NCBI GenBank assembly: GCA_002402085.1
Contig: NVVB01000002.1
Span: 59,945-65,244, forward strand
Origin: Gammaproteobacteria bacterium
GTDB lineage: Bacteria; Pseudomonadota; Gammaproteobacteria; Pseudomonadales; UBA3067
Direction: 5' to 3'
Length of the DNA: 5,300 nt
Part shown: piece after piece, positions 1 to 4,280 of the stretch
Numbering within the stretch: position 1 is the stretch's first letter
Layout: the number at the start of each line of letters is the position of its first letter
Notes under the pieces: generated by a model
Told to the model about the DNA's origin: nothing
What the model saw: the letters and a program-made list of their open reading frames with translations, nothing else
Databases searched by the model: none
Program-made: the position numbers and the translations under genes

Positions 1-61
1 CGGTTCGAGCTAGGGGCACTGCCAAGTCAGCCACACTCTTTCCTTGCCAAACAAGTTCCAT
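1..61 (-). CDS. Possible start of a divergent gene, cut by the window edge
   Basis: Reading leftwards from an ATG at 61-59, the minus strand stays open for 20 codons to the window edge and starts MELVWQGKSVADLAV. The mix of residues and the lack of stops are compatible with a real N-terminus, and a GGTAGGG purine stretch lies just upstream, although only about 3 nt from the ATG, which is close for a Shine-Dalgarno. I do not recognise the family. If real, the gene is divergent from the SDR gene at 132, and the AT-rich 62-131 stretch would be a shared regulatory region. Another frame on the plus strand is also open across 1-99, so 20 codons alone do not prove coding. Confidence 0.35.
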   Translation of the reverse strand, partial: MELVWQGKSVADLAVPLART

Positions 62-118
62 TTACCCTACCATGCATAAAAATAAATAATAAAGTCCCCT
101 AGATATTAAAATTATAAA
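62..118 (+). promoter_or_regulatory. AT-rich upstream region with a weak candidate promoter for the SDR gene
   Basis: The stretch just ahead of the SDR gene is strongly AT-rich. The best sigma70-like pair I can see is TTTACC (61-66, 4 of 6 to consensus) and AATAAT (85-90, 5 of 6), with an 18-nt spacer. This is weak and could be chance in such AT-rich DNA. The region may serve both directions if the partial minus-strand gene at 61-1 is real. Confidence 0.22.
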
Positions 119-131
119 AAGGAAGCGTACG

Positions 132-968
132 ATGATCCAATCAATTTACAAGCAGGACTTATTTAAGGATAAAGTCGTACTGGTCACAGGCGGCGGATCA
201 GGCATAGGCCTAAGAATAACCAAAGAACTACTCTTTCTTGGCGCGCACGTAGTCATTGCTGGCAGGAATGAAGAAAAACTCAACTTGGCCACAGAAGCCC
301 TTCAAGACTACCGTCACCAACTCTCTACCGTGTCATGCAATATCCGCGAAGAACAACAGGTGGACCACGCCGTCGATAAGATCCTCAGCCAACACAATCA
401 AATTGATTTTCTAGTCAATAATGCCGGCGGGCAATTCCCTCAACCCGCAGATCAAATGAAAATCAAAGGCTGGCGCGCAGTCATTGATACCAATCTCAAC
501 GGCACATTCATCGTTTCACAAAAAATTTACAAACAATCCATGAAACGCACAGGGGGCGCCATTGTTAATATTCTGGCGAATATGTGGAACGGATTCCCAG
601 ACATGTGCCACACCGGTGCCGCTCGCGCAGGCGTAGAAAATCTCACCAAAACCCTGGCCACCGAATGGGGACCCGAAGGCGTTCGCATCAACTCGGTAGC
701 CCCCGGGGTCATTCGCTCCTCCGGCTTTGACACCTACGATGAAGACTTTACCGCCTACCTTAAAACAACCCCCAAGGACAACAAAGCCTACCGCTTCGGC
801 ACCGAAGCAGAAGTCGCCGCTGCGGTGCTTTTTCTATTATCTCCCGCAGCAAACTTTATCACCGGTGAAACCATTAAGGTCGACGGCGGAGAGCCACTCT
901 ACAGCCCCAAATTCCCCCACAAAGAGCACGGCAAGATGGCACCGTGGGACGGCACAGGAAAATTTTAG
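132..968 (+). CDS. SDR family oxidoreductase, peroxisomal trans-2-enoyl-CoA reductase (PECR)-like
   Basis: This is a 278-residue classical-size short-chain dehydrogenase/reductase with a Rossmann fold. Visible motifs are the cofactor loop TGGGSGIG (19-26), AGRN after the second strand (43-46; R45 suggests NADP(H) preference), NNAGG (96-100), the structural/catalytic Asn N121, PG (191-192) and VDGG (250-253). The segment HTGAARAGVENLTK (160-173) followed by WGPEGVRINSVAPG closely resembles human PECR and bacterial enoyl/dienoyl-CoA reductase relatives. The expected role is NADPH-dependent reduction of an unsaturated acyl-CoA or a similar substrate in the cytoplasm; the substrate cannot be read from the sequence. 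The YxxxK pair at 161/165 is Thr and Arg, and the usual Ser position is Leu148, so the catalytic arrangement is not the classical one. AAGGAAG at 119-125 lies 6 nt before the ATG and supports this start. The gene lies 132 bp upstream of, and on the same strand as, the MaoC-like gene, so a shared lipid-type pathway is possible. Confidence 0.9.
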   Translation: MIQSIYKQDLFKDKVVLVTGGGSGIGLRITKELLFLGAHVVIAGRNEEKLNLATEALQDYRHQLSTVSCNIREEQQVDHAVDKILSQHNQIDFLVNNAGGQFPQPADQMKIKGWRAVIDTNLNGTFIVSQKIYKQSMKRTGGAIVNILANMWNGFPDMCHTGAARAGVENLTKTLATEWGPEGVRINSVAPGVIRSSGFDTYDEDFTAYLKTTPKDNKAYRFGTEAEVAAAVLFLLSPAANFITGETIKVDGGEPLYSPKFPHKEHGKMAPWDGTGKF

Positions 969-984
969 TTGAAAGGTCTTTAAT

Positions 985-1016
985 GCGCGGGCATAGGGGT
1001 AGAGTATTGCCCGCGC
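985..1016 (+). terminator. Strong GC-rich stem-loop between the SDR and MaoC-like genes
   Basis: GCGCGGGCA (985-993) and TGCCCGCGC (1008-1016) form a perfect 9-bp stem with a 14-nt loop, starting 17 nt after the SDR stop codon. No run of T follows on either strand, so it is not a textbook Rho-independent terminator. It could be a weak terminator, an mRNA 3'-end protector for the SDR transcript, or an intercistronic processing element. The stem is seen directly; the function is inferred. Confidence 0.45.
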
Positions 1017-1087
1017 GAAACGTAAAAATTGCAGCCGAAAAAGTAACTCCTCATTGAATTAAAACTCAAATAAAAACAACCTCAATA

Positions 1088-1095
1088 GAAAGGAA
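1088..1095 (+). promoter_or_regulatory. Ribosome binding site of the MaoC-like gene
   Basis: GAAAGGAA lies 5 nt upstream of the ATG at 1101 and matches the anti-Shine-Dalgarno well, fixing the start of the 161-residue protein. Between the hairpin ending at 1016 and this site I see an A-rich stretch but no convincing -35/-10 pair, so I cannot tell whether the gene has its own promoter. Confidence 0.65.
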
Positions 1096-1100
1096 TCATT

Positions 1101-1586
1101 ATGGACACGTTAGGGTTAGGTGTGTGCTGGGAAGATATGCCCGTAGGGTATCAATTTAAAACTGTCGGTCGTACGATTACTGAGCCCGACTTGGTTAATT
1201 TTATTAATTGCGTGGGCATGGTCGAAGTACTGTTTACGGATAAAACCTATATCGAGAAATACGCCCCTCAAGGTAAGCGCTTAGTCCCCGGCGCGTTGGT
1301 CTACAGTATCGCCGAAGGCCTGGTACTACAGGCAACACTGCAGGGCACTGGCTTAGCATTTTTAGGGATGGACCTGGATGTCAAAGGCCCTACTTTTGTA
1401 GGCGACACCATTCATGTGGAATCAGAAGTGTTGGAATCACGCGCCACGTCAAAAGACCCCAAAAGAGGCCTCGTAAAAACACAAAATAAAATCATCAATA
1501 ACCGTGGCGAAACCGTTTGTATCTACACCCCTCTCCGCCTTGCCGCGGGGAGAGAGATGTTAGCGGAGCATTGGTCACTGGAATAG
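1101..1586 (+). CDS. MaoC-like hotdog-fold protein lacking the hydratase dyad
   Basis: This 161-residue protein has the length and layout of single-domain MaoC-like (R)-specific enoyl-CoA hydratases. It shows an N-terminal WEDMPVGYQF segment (10-19), RTITEPDLVNF (24-34), the central hotdog helix LVPGALVYSIAEGL (61-74), and a strand pair around F88-V94 and the PTFVGDTIHVESEV segment (97-110) typical of the family. In active hydratases a Gly-Asp-x-Asn-Pro-x-His loop supplies the catalytic Asp and His. The matching loop here reads GMVEVLFTD (39-47), so these positions are Met40 and Phe45. A thioester-binding role, for example acyl-CoA or acyl-ACP binding, is plausible, but water addition by the usual mechanism is not. 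The gene lies on the same strand as the SDR gene, and its 3' end faces the minus-strand gene ending at 1633. The family call is secure and the activity is unknown. Confidence 0.85.
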   Translation: MDTLGLGVCWEDMPVGYQFKTVGRTITEPDLVNFINCVGMVEVLFTDKTYIEKYAPQGKRLVPGALVYSIAEGLVLQATLQGTGLAFLGMDLDVKGPTFVGDTIHVESEVLESRATSKDPKRGLVKTQNKIINNRGETVCIYTPLRLAAGREMLAEHWSLE

Positions 1587-1603
1587 CGCTTCATAGTCGC
1601 GCG

Positions 1604-1637
1604 CCTAAATAGCGGGCTATTTAACTCGCTATTTAGG
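1604..1637. terminator. Inverted repeat between convergent genes, possible bidirectional terminator
   Basis: CCTAAATAGCG (1604-1614) and CGCTATTTAGG (1627-1637) form a perfect 11-bp stem with a 12-nt loop, between the 3' ends of the MaoC-like gene (1586) and the minus-strand membrane protein gene, whose TAA (1635-1633) lies inside the stem. A second copy of CTATTTA at 1617-1623 allows a competing hairpin: TAAATAG (1606-1612), loop CGGG, CTATTTA. Neither strand has a following T-run. Position and symmetry suit a shared 3'-end structure; efficient intrinsic termination is not certain. Confidence 0.5.
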
Positions 1638-2190
1638 TATTGCGAATGACCCCAAAATGTTTTTGTAAAAAAGACAAGACAACGGGCATTGGCTTACCGG
1701 TGCCCGCAGACGCTACATTGGGGTGGTTACTGACAATCGGTTTCAAAATACCTTCCTGATCTTGGGTCACGTCCACGAACAAGATATGCTTGCCTTCCTT
1801 CAGTTCATCATCGAAGCGGCGGAATTTATAATTGGAAATAGAGATGCCAATCAACCCCCCCTCCCAAGAACAGAACCCAAACACCAAAACAGCCAAGAAT
1901 ATAAACGGTAGCCATCCTACTGTTTCAGTTAAGTTAAACAAATAGGCAGAAGACACAATAGCGCACAGACCAAAAACCCCAACAGCCGCACCCAACAGCG
2001 TCGAGTGCACTAGATCCAACTTAGTGATCGATTGCACTTCATGAAGATGAGGGTGCTTTGCCATTTCTCCGTCATTCAGACTCAACACATGAATCTGAGG
2101 CGTCGAAATCCCCCCTTCCTCTAGCTCTTCCTCTAGATGCTCAAGATCGTCCAAATCATTCCCAACAAAATAATATCTAAGCGATTTCAT
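1633..2190 (-). CDS. Two-helix membrane protein of unknown function, next to the oxidase genes
   Basis: This is a 185-residue protein. Residues 1-60 form a soluble N-terminal part opening with RYYFVGNDLDD, followed by a very acidic stretch (E18-E25) and the strand-like PQIHVLSL (31-38). Two hydrophobic segments follow at about 62-86 and 92-116, the second ending in a glycine-containing GGLIGISISN. Then come a basic/acidic linker (YKFRRFDDELKEGKH, 121-135) and a second soluble strand segment HILFVDVT (135-142). This soluble-TM-TM-soluble layout, with an N-terminal element reminiscent of a nucleotide-free ferredoxin-like fold, resembles small DUF1269-type or 'magnesium transporter'-named proteins of proteobacteria; that resemblance is from memory and loose. 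GGGGAG (2202-2197) is 6 nt before the ATG, a good start. The gene is 62 bp downstream of the subunit IV gene on the same strand, so it is probably the last gene of that transcript. A role in oxidase assembly or stability is only inference from position. Confidence 0.75.
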   Translation of the reverse strand: MKSLRYYFVGNDLDDLEHLEEELEEGGISTPQIHVLSLNDGEMAKHPHLHEVQSITKLDLVHSTLLGAAVGVFGLCAIVSSAYLFNLTETVGWLPFIFLAVLVFGFCSWEGGLIGISISNYKFRRFDDELKEGKHILFVDVTQDQEGILKPIVSNHPNVASAGTGKPMPVVLSFLQKHFGVIRNT

Positions 2191-2223
2191 TATGCACTCC
2201 CCAATTTGCAGGCACCGAAGAGT

Positions 2224-2243
2224 CAGAATCTCAGATTCGTCTG
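2224..2243. repeat. Short palindrome between the subunit IV gene and the membrane protein gene
   Basis: GAATC (2226-2230), TCA, GATTC (2234-2238) form a small hairpin in the 62-bp gap after the subunit IV stop. The flanking CAGA and TCTG (2224-2227, 2240-2243) are also complementary and give an alternative outer stem. It is not followed by a T-run on the minus strand. It may simply be a minor intercistronic structure. I see no clear promoter in this gap. Confidence 0.3.
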
Positions 2244-2252
2244 CCCGCCAAT

Positions 2253-2621
2253 TTAGTGGCTCGGATTATGATGCGATACGACAACGGTTTTTTCAATATC
2301 GTAATACTTCACGCGATTATTATAAGTATAGTCTCCTTCAATAAACATCAAGCCAATAAACACCGAAAGGAGTAAGGGCGGCAATAAAACGGCAGTTTTC
2401 AGCACCAACCGCTCCCATTTCATATGCATAAAGAACCATATGATAAATCCAGCCTTTAACACCATAAAGATAAGAATCAGAGTCCACCGCAACTCACCCT
2501 GGACTCTCATGTAATCCACTGAATACGAAAACGCACTTAATACAAAGAGTAAACCCCATATCCGAAAATATAAACTAAGAGGATGCTGACTACTGTCGTC
2601 ATCAGACTGAGCATGTTCCAT
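2253..2621 (-). CDS. Cytochrome c oxidase subunit IV, small prokaryotic type (COX4_pro-like)
   Basis: This is a 122-residue membrane protein with a short acidic/polar N-terminus (MEHAQSDDDSS) and three predicted helices at about 18-37, 45-65 and 75-94. The signature FMHMKWE (64-70) at the end of helix 2 is typical of the small subunit IV of bacterial caa3/bo3-type oxidases, which sits beside subunits I and III and is thought to help assembly or stability. I chose the ATG at 2621 rather than the in-frame ATG at 2693. AAGGAGA (2637-2631) lies 9 nt before the 2621 ATG, whereas the longer form would add 24 basic/hydrophobic residues encoded inside the subunit III gene. The Shine-Dalgarno overlaps the subunit III stop codon (2638-2636) and the gap is 14 nt, which suggests translational coupling. 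The C-terminus is polar and His-rich (SHHNPSH). The chain length fits the family. Confidence 0.88.
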   Translation of the reverse strand: MEHAQSDDDSSQHPLSLYFRIWGLLFVLSAFSYSVDYMRVQGELRWTLILIFMVLKAGFIIWFFMHMKWERLVLKTAVLLPPLLLSVFIGLMFIEGDYTYNNRVKYYDIEKTVVVSHHNPSH

Positions 2622-2635
2622 TATTAACAATCTCC

Positions 2636-3325
2636 TTACCAAAGATAAAAGAAGGCAAAAATAAACACCCACACTAAATCTACAAAATGCCAATACAGAC
2701 CTGCTATTTCAACATTGTGATACGAATTGGTTTTATCGTAGTCCCCCTTAAATACTTTCTTGGCAACCCAGACCAAATAAATCACGCCAATCGAGACATG
2801 TAAGCCGTGAAACCCTGTAATCATAAAAAAGGTCGATCCAAACTGCTCCGCACCAAAGGGATTACTCCACGGCCTCACCCCCTCTGAAATTAATTTCGTC
2901 CACTCAAAGGCTTGCATTCCAACAAACGACGCACCAAAGGCAGCCGTGATCAACATAAGCACTGCCGTGCGTTTTCGATCCATGCGATAACCAAAATTGA
3001 CTGCCATCGCCATCGAGCCACTACTGCTAATCAGAATAAAGGTCATAATCGCGATCAACACTAACGGAATATCATGGCCCGCAATGGTTAACGCAAAGAC
3101 CTCACTGGTATTCGGCCAGGCGTCACCAGCGGACAATCTTACCGTCATGTAGGAGGTCAAAAAGCAGGTAAAAATAAAGGTATCGCTCAGCAGAAAGATC
3201 CACATCATTGCCTTGCCCCAAGGCACTGAAAAGGTCTCTCGATCGATACTCCAGTCTCTTACCAGTTCACTGTCTCCGTCATAGAATTCAGAGCTAGTAC
3301 CGTCAGCTGTTACATCATTAGACAT
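2636..3325 (-). CDS. ctaE: Cytochrome c oxidase subunit III, canonical copy (5-TM form)
   Basis: This 229-residue subunit III of a haem-copper oxidase stabilises subunit I and helps keep proton uptake going in the inner membrane. A polar acidic N-terminus of about 35 residues is followed by five predicted helices: about 39-59, 87-107, 120-138, 168-188 and 209-228. Family motifs are intact: MQAFEW (137-142) with the conserved Glu141, GFHGLHV (171-177), and VEIAGLYWHFVDLVW (205-219) with Glu206, His213 and Asp216. The length matches the five-helix bacterial form rather than the seven-helix mitochondrial/Paracoccus form. AGGTGG (3334-3329) precedes the ATG by only 3 nt, slightly close but acceptable. 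It is followed by the subunit IV gene with near-coupled spacing and is preceded by a 325-bp spacer with a candidate promoter. A second, divergent subunit III gene lies upstream at 4265-3651. Confidence 0.93.
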   Translation of the reverse strand: MSNDVTADGTSSEFYDGDSELVRDWSIDRETFSVPWGKAMMWIFLLSDTFIFTCFLTSYMTVRLSAGDAWPNTSEVFALTIAGHDIPLVLIAIMTFILISSSGSMAMAVNFGYRMDRKRTAVLMLITAAFGASFVGMQAFEWTKLISEGVRPWSNPFGAEQFGSTFFMITGFHGLHVSIGVIYLVWVAKKVFKGDYDKTNSYHNVEIAGLYWHFVDLVWVFIFAFFYLW

Positions 3326-3361
3326 AGGCCACCTGTAGAATTTTTATTTTTATGCTTAATC

Positions 3362-3389
3362 AATATAGCCGACCTATACAAAGCATCAA
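3362..3389 (-). promoter_or_regulatory. Candidate promoter for the subunit III-subunit IV unit
   Basis: On the minus strand TTGATG (3389-3384, 4 of 6 to the -35 consensus) and TATATT (3367-3362, 5 of 6 to the -10 consensus) are separated by 16 nt. Transcription would begin near 3355, giving a leader of about 30 nt, AT-rich, before the subunit III ATG at 3325. The arrangement is plausible but rests on a consensus match only. Confidence 0.35.
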
Positions 3390-3493
3390 TAAATCCCAAT
3401 CAGCTACTCGAAATAAATCTTAACAAGGCATAAATCCTAGCGATCCAATCACCTTTTTCCTAACGCGAGAAAGGCCAAACTATTTCATTAACT

Positions 3494-3525
3494 CTGTAGC
3501 GAATACGTCCGTATAGCCGCTACAG
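3494..3525. repeat. GTAG/CTAC imperfect palindrome, REP-like
   Basis: CTGTAGCG (3494-3501) pairs perfectly with CGCTACAG (3518-3525). Inside, ATACG (3503-3507) pairs with CGTAT (3510-3514), leaving a small asymmetric bulge. The hairpin is not followed by a T-run in the minus direction. A GTAG tetranucleotide at the base of an imperfect extragenic palindrome is the hallmark of RAYT-type REP elements in gammaproteobacteria. With a single copy visible, REP identity is only a hypothesis; a terminator, attenuator or operator is also possible. Confidence 0.5.
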
Positions 3526-3534
3526 TTTACCTTT

Positions 3535-3588
3535 CACTTCAGCTTCAACTTTAACTTCAACTTTAGTTCTAGTTCTATTTCTAATTCT
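3535..3588. repeat. Degenerate hexanucleotide tandem repeat, nine units
   Basis: Nine consecutive 6-bp units can be read without a gap on the plus strand: CACTTC, AGCTTC, AACTTT, AACTTC, AACTTT, AGTTCT, AGTTCT, ATTTCT, AATTCT. Neighbouring units differ at one or two positions, and the array shifts from an AACTTY type to an AGTTCT type. The minus (transcribed) strand is purine-rich. The array lies in the spacer between the two subunit III genes. It looks like a decayed microsatellite. Confidence 0.6.
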
Positions 3589-3633
3589 CTATCCAGGATC
3601 TCAACGTCGAGACTGAATTGTTATTTGCGTCAT

Positions 3634-3657
3634 AAAAAGGACCTGCATTTTTAGGTC
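3634..3657 (-). terminator. Probable Rho-independent terminator after the subunit III paralogue
   Basis: In the minus direction GACCT (3657-3653), an 8-nt loop and AGGTC (3644-3640) form a 5-bp stem, followed by C and five T (3638-3634). The stop codon of the gene (3653-3651) lies at the stem-loop junction. The stem is short, so termination may be partial, leaving read-through into the downstream oxidase genes. Confidence 0.5.
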
Positions 3658-4265
3658 GATAACAACAAATAAAATAGCGCCACCCATAACAACAGGAGGA
3701 AATGCCAATACACTGCACAGAGCTGAATACTATTACGCAGCACTTCAACATCCACACCGCGTCCCATTTTAACCACAACCTTCCCCCAAGCCAGCAAGCC
3801 CCCCAACATGTGCAAGCCGTGCAGACCGGTAATCAGGAAGAAAAACGAATTCGCTGGATTAGACTCTAGATAATATCCTTGCGCCACCAACTGCTGCCAA
3901 GCAACCCACTGCCCGACTAAAAACAAACCAGCAAACGCGCCACTCACCAACAAGCCCGATAACAGTGCAGTTCGACTGCCGTCCTGGCCGGCCTTGGAGG
4001 TCCACTGCAAAGCAACGCTTGAAAATATCAAACTTAGGGTGTTAAACCAAAGTAAGTTCGGCTCAGGCGTAGGCTGCCAATCCGACAAGCCCATACGCAG
4101 GTAATAGGCAAATCCAAACAATATAAATAATGTTGTCACCGACATCATTAAAAAGTACAGCGCAATCCTAGACGAATATTCAATTCCTACAAACTTCGTA
4201 CCCGTCCCTTCGATAATGCCCTGTTCCTGCCAAGGCTTGACTGACAACTCGTTAAAAAAACCCAT
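3651..4265 (-). CDS. Cytochrome c oxidase subunit III-like protein, divergent paralogue
   Basis: This 204-residue membrane protein has the subunit III fold pattern: helices at about 34-56, 70-88, 98-120, 138-162 and 183-203. It carries the family landmarks FFFLITGLHGLHMLGG (141-156, matching FFMITGFHGLHV of the other copy) and AVYWHFLLLLW (184-194). The conserved acidic residues are gone: QAFEW becomes GQWVAW (118-123, Glu to Ala122), and VEIAGLYWHFVDLVW becomes IQLCAVYWHFLLLLW (Glu to Gln181, Asp to Leu189). The N-terminus is a short amphipathic stretch. It probably forms a second III-type subunit beside subunit I, as I recall for the two subunit III genes (coxO, coxP) of the Bradyrhizobium coxMNOP cluster. 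AAGGAGT (4277-4271) is 5 nt before the ATG, and the gene starts 15 nt after subunit I ends, so it is surely co-transcribed with it. Confidence 0.85.
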   Translation of the reverse strand: MGFFNELSVKPWQEQGIIEGTGTKFVGIEYSSRIALYFLMMSVTTLFILFGFAYYLRMGLSDWQPTPEPNLLWFNTLSLIFSSVALQWTSKAGQDGSRTALLSGLLVSGAFAGLFLVGQWVAWQQLVAQGYYLESNPANSFFFLITGLHGLHMLGGLLAWGKVVVKMGRGVDVEVLRNSIQLCAVYWHFLLLLWVALFYLLLST

Positions 4266-4280
4266 GTTTTACTCCTTAAC

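Larger units (their letters stand above)
3326..3650. other. 325-bp gene-free spacer splitting the oxidase cluster
   Basis: I find no credible protein gene here on either strand. Reading in the minus (transcription) direction it holds a probable terminator right after the upstream gene (3657-3634), a degenerate hexamer repeat (3588-3535), a GTAG/CTAC palindrome (3525-3494), a second imperfect inverted repeat (CCTTTTTC 3452-3459 with GAGAAAGG 3467-3474, one G-T pair), and a candidate promoter (3389-3362) for the downstream pair of genes. This is unusually long for a gap within an oxidase operon, where genes normally abut. Confidence 0.7.

Noticed and set aside
527..733. 68-codon minus-strand open frame opposite the SDR gene
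   Set aside because: It is an antisense shadow of a well-supported coding region with no independent support.
727..972. 81-codon plus-strand open frame rich in Thr and Pro
   Set aside because: It overlaps the SDR gene in another frame, and its composition is the shadow of the SDR codon usage.
1723..1911. 62-codon plus-strand open frame opposite the membrane protein gene
   Set aside because: It is an antisense shadow of the 185-residue gene, with no motif and no convincing ribosome binding site considered.
2622..2693. Upstream in-frame ATG (2693) as the start of the subunit IV gene, giving a 146-residue protein
   Set aside because: The extra 24 residues are encoded inside the end of the subunit III gene and do not look like the family, while the ATG at 2621 has a strong AAGGAGA site at proper distance.
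3535..3588. Hexamer array as a CRISPR or a protein-coding repeat
   Set aside because: Units are 6 bp without spacers, and the only open frame has no ATG and is about 27 codons long.
3581..3778. 65-codon minus-strand open frame, Cys- and Trp-rich
   Set aside because: It is mostly an out-of-frame reading of the subunit III paralogue's 3' end and has no family resemblance or good ribosome binding site.
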